Part shown: piece by piece, positions 35,881 through 44,122 of the stretch
Layout: each line of letters opens with the position of its first letter
How positions within the stretch are numbered: position 1 is the first letter of the stretch
Assembly: GCF_004959765.1 (NCBI RefSeq)
Contig: NZ_SJZD01000001.1
Span: 667,387 to 729,135 of the forward strand
DNA from: Flavobacterium sp. H122
GTDB lineage: Bacteria > Bacteroidota > Bacteroidia > Flavobacteriales > Flavobacteriaceae
Length of the DNA: 61,749 bases
Direction of reading: 5' to 3'
Program-made: the position numbers and the translations under genes
The notes under the pieces: model-generated
Database searches by the model: none
The model's input: the letters and a program-made list of their open reading frames with translations, nothing else
What the model was told of the DNA's origin: nothing

Positions 35881-36003
35881 GGTGTCCGAAAAGCCTACAA
35901 ACCTGTCATTTCAATCAAAGGATGAAATCACATAACATTGATCATAAGACTCCTCCTAACATCGGAGTGACGAACCGGACGTTGATTTTTCTTTTAGGAC
36001 GCC
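35881..36003. repeat. Nested inverted-repeat (REP/MITE-like) element
   Basis: Outer arms GGTGTCCGAAAAG (35881-35893) and CTTTTAGGACGCC (35991-36003) pair with one G-T and one mismatch. Inside are a TGTCATTTC ... GGAGTGACG pair of arms and an internal AGGATGAAATCACAT core. This resembles the TGTCATTTC...GAAATC family of intergenic repeats I recall from Bacteroidota genomes. It ends seven bases before the stop of the barrel gene and could act as its terminator. Confidence 0.65.
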
Positions 36004-36010
36004 GTCTTAA

Positions 36011-38155
36011 TTAATTACCTATTACATTTCCGTTTTCTTCTTTTTTCTCTTTATTCAAAATATTAGGCTCTTCTTTAGCCAATTTATTTTTTGTTGGAAT
36101 TTTATAGCTTACTGAAAAACCAAAACGTCTGGTATCTGATTTATTAGTCAGATACAAATTAGTTCCAACAGCGCTGAAAACAGAACGGTTACTGTTTAAG
36201 ATATCATCAACATTTACTGAAACCGTCAACTGATTTGACAAAAACTTTTTGGAAAAAGTCATATCCAGACTATTATTGAAAGGCTTTTGAGCTACAAAAT
36301 AAAAATAATTCCCTTTAGAAGTTATATAGCTGAAATTAGTAACCCATTTAATATCTGCAGGCAAAATAATCTGAGACATCAAATTATATATCCAAAATGG
36401 TTTAACATCAACATCAGGGATTTCATGTTTTTGTCTTCCTGCATAGAGGTATAAGAAATTAATTTTATCAGGATTTGCTCCCTGAGACATTGTTTTAACA
36501 GTTTCCTTTACACCTTTTGAAAAAAGCATATAAGGAATAGGAAAACCAAAATTAAAATTATGAATCCTTAATTCAGGTACATTCACATTTGTATTGATTA
36601 CTTTATTATTTTCGTAAGTCACCCGTTGTACCACTTGATTTTTACCAATACTCGTATTATAACCAATAAACATATAATCGAAAGCACTTAATTTAATCTC
36701 ATAATTATCAAAGATTGTGGGCTGTAATTGTGCATTCCCCTGATAACCCACATTAGGGTTTTGATAATTTGTATTATTGGGATTCAAGGCAGAAGTACTT
36801 GGCAAGGTAATTTTCTTATTGTAATTCATCCCGAAATAAACTTGACTTGCAAGATTGTACTGCATACTTGCGCTTGGAAAAAATTTGAATTGTCTAAAAG
36901 GAGTCAGATTATCAGTAGCCGTTTTACCGCTTATATCGTAATCTTCTCCTCTTCCACCCACAGTAAAATCAAATTTTTTAAATTTTGTCTGAAACTCTAA
37001 ATACGTTGACGCTGTCCTCCTTTTATAATCTAAATTTGTGACTTCCTGACTTTGCGTTTCAAAATCCAAAACTTCATACAGCGTTCCAAATGAAACTTTT
37101 CCATCACCGAAAATCTTTAAAGGTTGTGAATAATCCGCTTTAAAATTATAGAAATTCTGAGTCGAAGAATTATCTAAAACATTTTCATTCAAAGTATAAG
37201 AATCTAAAGTAAAATCAGAACCTGACCTATTGTAATTGAATTTAAAATCGAGTTTTTTTGTTTTGTCACTAAATCTTTTCTGGAATGTTATTACAGCATC
37301 CTGACGCAGGTTTTTTGTATTTCCTTTATCGAAAGTTTCAAAAGTTGTACTGTTAGGCAAAGTACCAAAAGCATCGGTATAACTATTGTTTTTATTATAG
37401 AACAAATCATAATTCAACAATAATCTGTCTTCTCCAAAGTCAAATGTTAATCCTGATTTTGCGAATGTCGTTCGTAATATTCTTACACCCGTGTTTTTAG
37501 ATAAAATCGTTGGAGTGCTTCCTTCATTGTTAATTACGTTTGACCAGAAAGCTCTTTCAGCATAATTATAGCCGCCATTAAACTGCCAGCCAAAATATTT
37601 ATTCTTTGCACTTAGCAATAAACTGTTGTTTGTCCGTGAACGCAACTTATCATAAGCCGTGAAGTTTGTCGTATTTGTATAGGTAGCCGATAAATAGTTT
37701 TTTGCTTTTCTATTTGTGATGATATTCAAAATAGCACCGCCCGAAGTTGCAGGAAATTCAGCTCCCGGATTTGTAATTATTTCAATTTTTTCAACGGAAT
37801 TGGCAGGCATTCCCTCAAGAAAAGAGTTCAACTCATTTGAAGTGATATTAAGCGGACGGCCATCCATAAAAACATCCAATTGCTTCCCTTGGTACATCAT
37901 TCCTGCAATTTCTGAAGCAACCAAACCAGGGAGTTTTTTTATTCCTTCTAAAACGGAACCTGAATTTAAATGTGACTGACTGGCAAACTCAAAAATTGTT
38001 CTGTCGGCTTTCTGTTCGACAGCTTTTTTTTCTTTAACAATAGCTATTTCTCCTAGTTCTTTTGTTTTTTCTTTTGATGATTGCTGACTTGATTCTTGCG
38101 CATTTAATAATGTTGCTAAAAACAGAAATAAAATACAGGCTTGTAATTTGTACAT
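36011..38155 (-). CDS. TonB-dependent-receptor-like outer-membrane barrel
   Basis: A 714-residue outer-membrane protein. Signal peptide (ending ATLLNAQ), a short Gln/Ser/Lys linker, a plug domain from about residue 30 (IKKLPGLVASEIAGMMYQG, VEKIEIITNPGAEFPATSGG) and a long barrel resembling the OMP_b-brl_3 family. Unlike the genes at 18849 and 54225 it has no N-terminal CarboxypepD_reg domain. The last ~20 residues (EEPNILNKEKKEENGNVIG) extend beyond the final strand. No transport partner gene is adjacent and the ligand is unknown. The nested inverted repeat lies just downstream. Confidence 0.85.
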   Translation of the reverse strand: MYKLQACILFLFLATLLNAQESSQQSSKEKTKELGEIAIVKEKKAVEQKADRTIFEFASQSHLNSGSVLEGIKKLPGLVASEIAGMMYQGKQLDVFMDGRPLNITSNELNSFLEGMPANSVEKIEIITNPGAEFPATSGGAILNIITNRKAKNYLSATYTNTTNFTAYDKLRSRTNNSLLLSAKNKYFGWQFNGGYNYAERAFWSNVINNEGSTPTILSKNTGVRILRTTFAKSGLTFDFGEDRLLLNYDLFYNKNNSYTDAFGTLPNSTTFETFDKGNTKNLRQDAVITFQKRFSDKTKKLDFKFNYNRSGSDFTLDSYTLNENVLDNSSTQNFYNFKADYSQPLKIFGDGKVSFGTLYEVLDFETQSQEVTNLDYKRRTASTYLEFQTKFKKFDFTVGGRGEDYDISGKTATDNLTPFRQFKFFPSASMQYNLASQVYFGMNYNKKITLPSTSALNPNNTNYQNPNVGYQGNAQLQPTIFDNYEIKLSAFDYMFIGYNTSIGKNQVVQRVTYENNKVINTNVNVPELRIHNFNFGFPIPYMLFSKGVKETVKTMSQGANPDKINFLYLYAGRQKHEIPDVDVKPFWIYNLMSQIILPADIKWVTNFSYITSKGNYFYFVAQKPFNNSLDMTFSKKFLSNQLTVSVNVDDILNSNRSVFSAVGTNLYLTNKSDTRRFGFSVSYKIPTKNKLAKEEPNILNKEKKEENGNVIGN

Positions 38156-38217
38156 GATTTGCTTGAAAATTTTAGTATAAGACTAAAATAACAGTCAAAC
38201 GTTACACGAAATTTCAT

Positions 38218-38225
38218 TAAATTTG
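38218..38225 (+). promoter_or_regulatory. -7 element of the DUF1801 gene
   Basis: TAAATTTG ends two bases before an ATG at 38227, so transcription would start beyond that ATG. This favours the in-frame ATG at 38242. Confidence 0.5.
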
Positions 38226-38241
38226 AATGAATTCAACTCTT

Positions 38242-38604
38242 ATGGAGACTAAACGTTTTACTACCGTTGATGAATATATAAATCATTTTCCGGAAAACTG
38301 CAAGGTCAAACTGCAGGAAATAAGGAAAATAATAGGCTCCATTTTGCCTGAAGCAACTGAAATAATCAGTTATCAGATTCCTGCTTATAAAATAAATGGC
38401 TTCGTAATTTATTTTGCAGGTTTTGCCAAACATATCAGTTTATATCCGGCTCCCAGAGAAATTCAAGGATTTGAAGAACTTAATCAGTTTAAGGGAGGAA
38501 AAGGCACTGTACAGTTCCCTCTAGATAAAGATTTACCCCTCGAATTGATAACAAAAATTGTAAATTTTAGAAAACAAGAAGATTCAAAAAAGATAAAATC
38601 GTGA
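38242..38604 (+). CDS. DUF1801-family (YdhG/YjhG-like) protein
   Basis: A 120-residue cytoplasmic protein with the DUF1801 pattern: TTVDEYINHFPENCKVKLQ near the start, then ATEIISYQIPAYKINGFVIY, a Gly-Phe-Ala-x-His segment and FKGGKGTVQFPLDKDLP. The fold is SelB/ferredoxin-like; the function is unsettled. The start at 38242 is chosen because the -7 element TAAATTTG reaches almost to the upstream ATG at 38227. First gene of a rightward run of small genes; divergent from the barrel gene. Confidence 0.85.
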   Translation: METKRFTTVDEYINHFPENCKVKLQEIRKIIGSILPEATEIISYQIPAYKINGFVIYFAGFAKHISLYPAPREIQGFEELNQFKGGKGTVQFPLDKDLPLELITKIVNFRKQEDSKKIKS

Positions 38605-38614
38605 AATCGCCACT

Positions 38615-38629
38615 AACAAAACTTTTGTT
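38615..38629. repeat. 15-bp palindrome
   Basis: AACAAAA-C-TTTTGTT between the DUF1801 and SRPBCC genes; no clear T-run, so terminator or operator remain open. Confidence 0.35.
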
Positions 38630-38693
38630 GTAAACAAAACCAATGAATAAATAGCGATAACATATATGACCAATAACAATTAAAATTACATAT

Positions 38694-39137
38694 ATGAAAC
38701 AGATACAATTTCAAGTTGAAATTAATGCTCCGGCAAAAAATGCCTGGGATGCATTATGGGAAGATGATAATTACCGCAAATGGACTTCCGCTTTTTGTGA
38801 AGGCTCTTATGCTGTGAGCGATTGGCAAAAAGGCGGTAAAATTCATTTTTTAACTCCAACCGGCGAAGGAATGTACAGCACAATAACCGAATTAATACCT
38901 TATGAGAAAATGTTTTTTACCCATCATGGTGAAATAAAAAACAATGAAGAACAGCCCATTACAAAAGAAACAAAATCCTGGTCAGGTGCCAGAGAAAACT
39001 ATTCTTTGAGTGAAAACAACGGAACTACAACTATTAAAGTCGAAATGGACATTGTAGAAAGCCATGCCGCTTATTTTGAAGACGCTTTTCCTAAAGGTTT
39101 AGCAATTGTAAAACAAATTGCCGAAAACTTATCCTAA
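38694..39137 (+). CDS. SRPBCC / AHSA1-type protein (first of a pair)
   Basis: A 147-residue cytoplasmic protein of the START-like ligand-binding fold: QFQVEINAPAKNAWDALWED at the N-terminus, GKIHFLTPTGEGMYSTI, then a C-terminal helix. Such proteins bind hydrophobic ligands or act as Hsp90 activators; nothing points to a specific ligand. The neighbouring gene, 29 bp downstream, encodes a second AHSA1-like protein, so the pair probably arose by duplication or works together. htpG is about 4 kb away, which is not a strong link. Confidence 0.87.
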   Translation: MKQIQFQVEINAPAKNAWDALWEDDNYRKWTSAFCEGSYAVSDWQKGGKIHFLTPTGEGMYSTITELIPYEKMFFTHHGEIKNNEEQPITKETKSWSGARENYSLSENNGTTTIKVEMDIVESHAAYFEDAFPKGLAIVKQIAENLS

Positions 39138-39166
39138 AAATTAATTTCATAAACTAAAACTAAAAA

Positions 39167-39577
39167 ATGAAAAAAATCACTGTAAAAACAAGTGTGAATG
39201 CACCAGTTGAGAAAGTATGGGGTTTTTTTACCCAACCTGAGCACATTACAAAATGGAATCAGGCATCAGAAGACTGGCACTGTCCAAAATCGGAAAGCGA
39301 TTTAAAAATCGGCGGAAAGTTTAATCACACCATGGCTGCAAAAGACGGAAGTTTTTCTTTTGACTTTGAAGGCATCTACACTGATGTAATTCCCAACGAA
39401 AAACTTGCTTATAAAATGCCTGACAACAGAAAAGTAGAAGTTAATTTTTCGGCAGCCGAGAATGAAACACAAATTGTAGAAACTTTTGATGCGGAAGAAG
39501 AGAATTCACTTGAAATGCAGGAACAGGGCTGGAAAGCTATTTTAGAAAATTTCAAACAATACACCGAAAAAAATTAA
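39167..39577 (+). CDS. SRPBCC / AHSA1-type protein (second of a pair)
   Basis: A 136-residue protein of the same fold: KKITVKTSVNAPVEKVWGFF, TQPEHITKWNQASEDWHCP and the AHSA1-type GGKFNHTMAAKDGSFSFDFEG. It is more typical of AHSA1-like proteins than the upstream paralogue. The following DUF2721 gene begins one base after its stop, indicating cotranscription. Confidence 0.88.
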   Translation: MKKITVKTSVNAPVEKVWGFFTQPEHITKWNQASEDWHCPKSESDLKIGGKFNHTMAAKDGSFSFDFEGIYTDVIPNEKLAYKMPDNRKVEVNFSAAENETQIVETFDAEEENSLEMQEQGWKAILENFKQYTEKN

Positions 39578-39578
39578 T

Positions 39579-39983
39579 ATGACCTTATCCATAGAAACTC
39601 CGGCATTACTGTTTTCGGCCACTTCGTTAATCTTATTAGCTTATACCAATCGGTTTTTAACTATCGCACAAATTATCCGCAGCCTTAAAAAGAATTATGA
39701 AGAACACCATACCAAATCAATCCTTCTTGAAATTAAAAATCTAAACAAACGTCTGACTCTTATCCGCTTCATGCAGCTTATGGGTGTACTTTGTTTGTTT
39801 TTGTCGGTTTTCGCCATGTTTTTATTGTTTTTTGATTTACAAAACATTGCCATTTATTTCTTTGGATTGAGCATGCTGAGTCTATTGGTATCACTGGGAA
39901 TTTCATTTTGGGAAATCAGCATTTCGGTTAACGCTTTAAGAGTACATCTGGGCGATTTAGAAGAATTTTCAAAAACAGATTAA
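39579..39983 (+). CDS. DUF2721-family membrane protein
   Basis: A 134-residue protein with an N-terminal hydrophobic segment (about 8-28), a charged helix region (IRSLKKNYEEHHTKSILLEI), and two further hydrophobic segments around 60-85 and 90-110, matching DUF2721. Function unknown; presumably inner membrane. Directly follows the second SRPBCC gene with a one-base gap, so coupling in translation is likely. Confidence 0.82.
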   Translation: MTLSIETPALLFSATSLILLAYTNRFLTIAQIIRSLKKNYEEHHTKSILLEIKNLNKRLTLIRFMQLMGVLCLFLSVFAMFLLFFDLQNIAIYFFGLSMLSLLVSLGISFWEISISVNALRVHLGDLEEFSKTD

Positions 39984-40034
39984 ACCTTTTCAGTTTTAAA
40001 TAGTCCTACTTACTAAACCAAAAAAATACAGACT

Positions 40035-40829
40035 ATGAAAAAATATCTTGCTTCGTTATTTGTCATTTTGGGGATGACAGGTTCTTATGCCCAGGAAAAT
40101 GATACTCCGGAATATTCAGGAGAAAGCTTCAGCCTTGAAGGTGCGCTTGCCATGCTGAAAAAAGCCAGCACTATTGAGGAATTTGAAGAGCTCATAAACA
40201 ACGAAAAAAACGAAATCAACAATCTGGATTTAAACAACGACGGAAACACTGATTATGTGACTGTTGAAGATGTTACAGATAACAATCAGCATGTTTTGGT
40301 TTTATCTGCTTTAGTGGGCGAAAACGACAAACAGGATGTAGCGACTATCGTAATTGAAAAGACCGGAAAAGAAGAAGCGCGGTTACAAATTTTTGGTGAT
40401 GAAGATTTATATGAAGAAAATACAATTGCCGAACCCTTTGATCTAACAGAAAAACTCACAGGAAAAGAAAAAGGTCCTTCAATTCCAGAATTAACAGCGG
40501 TTCGGGTAATTGTTAATGTATGGTTTTGGCCAAGTGTTCGTTTTATTTATGCTCCGGGTTACAGAGTTTGGGTTTCCCCGGTACGCTGGAAAGTATATCC
40601 AAGATGGTGGAGACCATGGCGTCCTATTCGTCATAATATCTTCGTAACGCGCTGTCATATTCACAAAACATATATCCATAGAACACCTACCCGCAGTGTA
40701 GTTGTACATAAATCATATGCACCAAGAAGACACCGCTCCGCAACCATTGTCAAGAGCAGGAAAGGAACAACAGTAATCCATAAAGGAAGGGCAGGAAAAG
40801 TGAGAGCTGTCCATACCAGAAGAAGATAA
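40035..40829 (+). CDS. Secreted protein with acidic N-half and Trp/Arg-rich C-half
   Basis: A 264-residue protein with signal peptide (ending TGSYAQ). Residues about 20-145 are acidic and contain an EF-hand-like loop (LDLNNDGNTDYV). Residues about 155-264 are strikingly basic and aromatic (FWPSVRFIYAPGYRVWV, RWWRPWRPIRHN, HRTPTRSVVVHKSY, ending HTRRR). This abrupt change of charge is unusual. I recall similar hypothetical proteins in Flavobacterium but know no function. The acidic half might neutralise or chaperone the basic half. It lies 51 bp after the DUF2721 gene and ends at a hairpin. Confidence 0.8.
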   Translation: MKKYLASLFVILGMTGSYAQENDTPEYSGESFSLEGALAMLKKASTIEEFEELINNEKNEINNLDLNNDGNTDYVTVEDVTDNNQHVLVLSALVGENDKQDVATIVIEKTGKEEARLQIFGDEDLYEENTIAEPFDLTEKLTGKEKGPSIPELTAVRVIVNVWFWPSVRFIYAPGYRVWVSPVRWKVYPRWWRPWRPIRHNIFVTRCHIHKTYIHRTPTRSVVVHKSYAPRRHRSATIVKSRKGTTVIHKGRAGKVRAVHTRRR

Positions 40830-40831
40830 TT

Positions 40832-40857
40832 TTAAGCGCCTTTTGGCGCTTTTTTTG
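40832..40857 (+). terminator. Terminator after the acidic/basic protein gene
   Basis: AAGCGCC ... GGCGCTT followed by a run of Ts. Confidence 0.85.
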
Positions 40858-40898
40858 AAAAAACATTCAATTTTTATTAAATACTACCAACTATCCAT

Positions 40899-40906
40899 TA
40901 TATTTG
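40899..40906 (+). promoter_or_regulatory. -7 element of the EamA-DoxX-AlkB unit
   Basis: TATATTTG, exact TAnnTTTG, 22 bases before the EamA ATG; no TTG at standard -33 spacing. Confidence 0.5.
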
Positions 40907-40928
40907 CCGGCTTTTTAATTTTGAAAAA

Positions 40929-41825
40929 ATGTCGAAGAATAGTGTTTTAAAAGGAGTTTTTTTAGTTGGATTAGGTGCAACGAGTTATGGAATGCTGGCC
41001 ACTTTTGTAAAATTGGCATACAAAGAAAACTTCACTACTGCAGAGGTAACCTCATCACAATTCATTTTAGGAATCTTAGGAATTTTGATTATTAATGCTT
41101 TTCAAAAATTCAAGAAAAAAGAAGAGGTCGTAAAAGCCACACCAAAAAATATTATGCATTTAATGCTGGCTGGAACATCTTTAGGGATGACCAGTGTTTT
41201 TTACTATCTGGCTGTAAAATATATTCCGGTATCTATTGGAATAGTATTATTAATGCAAACAGTTTGGATGGGTGTATTGCTGGAATGGTTTTTAGATAAA
41301 AAAGCCCCTTCACTGCAAAAAGTAATTTCTGTTGGTGTGGTATTGCTTGGTACTGCATTAGCGACCAACTTATTCAGTAAATCCATAGCATTAGACTGGA
41401 GAGGAATCATGTGGGGTGTGTTAGCTGCCGCATCATTCACAACTACTATGTTTACTGCAAACCGTATTGCGCTTGGCATATCTTCTGCGCAACGTAGTTT
41501 ATACATGCTTTTAGGTGGTGCTGTAATCGTTTTTGGTTTTTCAATTGCAACACAGGTAACACCTTTCAACTTAGGTATTTTTGTCAAATGGGGAATTGTT
41601 CTGGCTCTTTTTGGCACAATCATTCCTCCTATGCTGATGAATGCAGGATTTCCTTATACAGGAATTGGTTTAGGAAGTATCGTTTCTTCATTGGAATTAC
41701 CTGTTTCGGTAATGATGGCTTTTATGATTTTAAATGAAACCGTTGTTTTTTCACAATGGGTTGGTATAATTTTAATTATATTAGCCATAGTGATTATGAA
41801 CATTCAATGGCCTAGAAAAATATGA
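40929..41825 (+). CDS. EamA-family (DMT superfamily) transporter
   Basis: A 298-residue inner-membrane permease with ten hydrophobic segments in two EamA repeats (GVFLVGLGATSYGMLATFVK; then the second half starting near residue 160). Members export metabolites such as amino acids or nucleotide derivatives; the substrate is unknown. Overlaps the next gene by four bases (ATGA), so translation is coupled. Confidence 0.87.
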   Translation: MSKNSVLKGVFLVGLGATSYGMLATFVKLAYKENFTTAEVTSSQFILGILGILIINAFQKFKKKEEVVKATPKNIMHLMLAGTSLGMTSVFYYLAVKYIPVSIGIVLLMQTVWMGVLLEWFLDKKAPSLQKVISVGVVLLGTALATNLFSKSIALDWRGIMWGVLAAASFTTTMFTANRIALGISSAQRSLYMLLGGAVIVFGFSIATQVTPFNLGIFVKWGIVLALFGTIIPPMLMNAGFPYTGIGLGSIVSSLELPVSVMMAFMILNETVVFSQWVGIILIILAIVIMNIQWPRKI

Positions 41826-42175
41826 GTCAACACTGGCATTTATATGTAATGGCATTTTTATACATTTTGGCTGGTTTCAATCATTTTAGAAACCCCAAAA
41901 TGTATATTCGTATTATACCTTCTTATTTACCGAATCCAAATCTTGTTAACAAGTTAAGTGGGCTCGCCGAAATTATTTTGGGAATAGGACTATTAATCCC
42001 ATCAGTTACAAAATTTTCAGCATGGGGAATTATACTATTGTTAATCGCAATTTTTCCAGCCAATTTGAATATGTATTTAAACGAGAAAGCTGGTTTTGGT
42101 CTTCCTAAATGGGTTTTACTGCTTCGTTTACCCATACAATTAGTATTAATTTACTGGGCTTATTTATATACATAA
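41822..42175 (+). CDS. DoxX-like membrane protein
   Basis: A 117-residue protein with four hydrophobic helices and the pattern AFLYILAGFNHFRNPKMYIR and LAEIILGIGLLIPS, matching DoxX-type small membrane proteins. Role unclear; relatives are tied to redox or thiosulfate metabolism in other lineages. Translationally coupled to the EamA gene (4-bp overlap) and followed after one base by the AlkB gene. Confidence 0.8.
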   Translation: MSQHWHLYVMAFLYILAGFNHFRNPKMYIRIIPSYLPNPNLVNKLSGLAEIILGIGLLIPSVTKFSAWGIILLLIAIFPANLNMYLNEKAGFGLPKWVLLLRLPIQLVLIYWAYLYT

Positions 42176-42176
42176 G

Positions 42177-42776
42177 ATGAGTCTGTTTCCAGAAGAAAAA
42201 ATAATTTTTGACCTGCCCGATGCTTCAATCGAGTATTTCCCTGATTTCTTTTCATCGGAACAAGCCCATACTCTTTTTGAAAGGTTAAAAACAGAAATTC
42301 CCTGGCAGCAGGATACTATAACTGTTTACGGAAAAAATCATTTGCAACCCCGGTTAACTGCTCTTTACGGAAATGAAGGCAAACCTTATGGCTACTCCAA
42401 TATTGTCATGCATCCGCATCAATGGAATCCTTTGCTGATGTTTATTAAAGAAGAAGTTGAAAAAGAATGTCAGGAAAACTTCACTACTGTTTTATTGAAT
42501 TATTACCGCAGCGGACAGGACAGTAACGGGTGGCATGCCGACAATGAAAAAGAATTGGGAAGAAATCCAATCATAGCCTCGGTGAGTTTTGGTGCGGAAA
42601 GAGTTTTCCAGCTCAAGCATAATTCCATTAAAACAGCAAAACAAAACATCACATTGCAAAACGGAAGCCTTTTAATTATGAAAGGCACCACACAGCATTT
42701 CTGGAAACATCAAATACCTAAAACCCAAAAAGAAGTCGGAGGCAGAATTAATCTGACTTTCAGAATTATAAAATAG
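42177..42776 (+). CDS. AlkB-type 2-oxoglutarate/Fe(II) dioxygenase
   Basis: A 199-residue enzyme with the full AlkB iron site: His120 and Asp122 (WHADNE), His178, and the 2-oxoglutarate-binding Arg190 plus Arg196 (GRINLTFR). It resembles the ALKBH2/3 branch more than E. coli AlkB. The enzyme reverses alkylation damage such as 1-methyladenine and 3-methylcytosine by oxidative demethylation. It follows a DoxX-like gene after one base, an unusual genomic partner. No Ada or other alkylation-response gene is near. Confidence 0.92.
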   Translation: MSLFPEEKIIFDLPDASIEYFPDFFSSEQAHTLFERLKTEIPWQQDTITVYGKNHLQPRLTALYGNEGKPYGYSNIVMHPHQWNPLLMFIKEEVEKECQENFTTVLLNYYRSGQDSNGWHADNEKELGRNPIIASVSFGAERVFQLKHNSIKTAKQNITLQNGSLLIMKGTTQHFWKHQIPKTQKEVGGRINLTFRIIK

Positions 42777-42782
42777 TTTCAC

Positions 42783-42790
42783 TATATTTG
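42783..42790 (+). promoter_or_regulatory. -7 element of the sterol-desaturase-like gene
   Basis: TATATTTG, exact TAnnTTTG, seven bases after the AlkB stop and 22 bases before the ATG. Confidence 0.5.
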
Positions 42791-42812
42791 GGTAAATCAG
42801 AAATCCCAATCT

Positions 42813-43640
42813 ATGATAACAGAAATCATCCATTATTTTGAAACCATCCCTCCATCACACCGAAGTATTATACTTTTTGGCGGAATAGCATTTTTTTGGA
42901 TTATTGAGAGCGGTATTCCGTTATTCAAATTCCAGTACAACAAAATACATCATGCATTAATCAATTTGTTTTTTACATTCACGACAATATTGATTAATTT
43001 TTCCCTGGCTTTCATATTATTTAAAAGCGCTGCATGGGTTACTCAGGAAAACATTGGAATAATACATTGGCTCCACATTGACAACCTTTGGATAAAAGCC
43101 ATTATAGGATTAATGCTTATGGATCTAATAGGTGCTTATTCGGCTCATTATGTACAGCATAAAACAAAGTCTTTGTGGCGTTTTCACTTAATACACCATA
43201 CCGATACCTGGATTGACACTACATCGGCAAATCGTCATCATCCCGGTGAAAGTGTAATCCGTTTTATTTTCACTACAGCGGCTATAATTATTGTGGGGGC
43301 ACCTGTTTGGATGTTTTTTATGTACCAATCGTTTTCGGTATTACTATCACAGTTTAACCATGCCAATATGAAGATGCCCAAATCGTTAGACAAAATAATC
43401 AGCTATTTTATAGTTTCTCCTGATATGCATAAAATACATCATCATTACATGTTACCTTACACCGACAGTAATTATGGGAATATTTTTTCCATCTGGGATA
43501 GATTATTCGGCACTTTTATGGTAATGCCCCGTGAAGAACTTATATATGGAGTAGACACTCACATGAAGGAAGAAGAAAACAACAAACTCCTTAATTTGCT
43601 GGCAATACCTTTTCAAAAATATAGAGATCATCAAACTTAA
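42813..43640 (+). CDS. Fatty-acid hydroxylase / sterol-desaturase family membrane protein
   Basis: A 275-residue membrane diiron enzyme with the histidine motifs of the superfamily: HYVQH, FHLIHHTD, NRHHP and HKIHHHY. These enzymes hydroxylate or desaturate lipids at a diiron site. In Bacteroidota the substrates are probably fatty acids or carotenoid-like lipids, not sterols. It carries its own -7 element. No fatty-acid gene adjoins it, so the substrate is unknown. Confidence 0.9.
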   Translation: MITEIIHYFETIPPSHRSIILFGGIAFFWIIESGIPLFKFQYNKIHHALINLFFTFTTILINFSLAFILFKSAAWVTQENIGIIHWLHIDNLWIKAIIGLMLMDLIGAYSAHYVQHKTKSLWRFHLIHHTDTWIDTTSANRHHPGESVIRFIFTTAAIIIVGAPVWMFFMYQSFSVLLSQFNHANMKMPKSLDKIISYFIVSPDMHKIHHHYMLPYTDSNYGNIFSIWDRLFGTFMVMPREELIYGVDTHMKEEENNKLLNLLAIPFQKYRDHQT

Positions 43641-43726
43641 AAAAATTTTTAAAAGTCAAACCTTTTTATTAATATTGGTATAAGCATTGCAGGAAAGTTT
43701 AATACAATTTTGTTTTTATTAATTTA

Positions 43727-44005
43727 ATGAGAAAAAGTAGAATAGCTGAATTAGACAGAGAGAGTTTGGAAAGACTAATCAGCATGGCACAGGAAGAACG
43801 TAAACCCTTTGAAGCTATAAAGGAAGAATTTGGCATCAGTGAAAACGATGTTACCGAATTAATGCGTAAACGATTATCAAAAGATAATTTTGAACTTTGG
43901 AAAAAAAAGGTCACTGCATCCAAACCTAAACCTAAGCAGGTTAATAAAGATGACTTTGACGATGATTTAGACGGCAAGTACTATTTAAAAAATAAATTTG
44001 ACTAA
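43727..44005 (+). CDS. DUF2805 / TIGR03643-family protein
   Basis: A 92-residue cytoplasmic protein: the family core (RIAELDRESLERLISMAQEE, KEEFGISENDVTELMRKRL, FELWKKKV) then a Lys/Asp-rich tail. The helix-turn-helix-like core suggests nucleic-acid binding but no function is established. Single gene with a clear downstream hairpin. Confidence 0.85.
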   Translation: MRKSRIAELDRESLERLISMAQEERKPFEAIKEEFGISENDVTELMRKRLSKDNFELWKKKVTASKPKPKQVNKDDFDDDLDGKYYLKNKFD

Positions 44006-44009
44006 TTCA

Positions 44010-44037
44010 CAACTCCTGTAAGTCAGGAGTTTTTTAT
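44010..44037 (+). terminator. Terminator after the DUF2805 gene
   Basis: AACTCCTG ... CAGGAGTT followed by a T-run. Confidence 0.85.
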
Positions 44038-44122
44038 TGTTAATTATTTTCAAAAAAAAACAGCCAATAATGTAACAATGCCTTATTTTTACATACTTAT
44101 ATCAAAACCATATAAAAAATAA

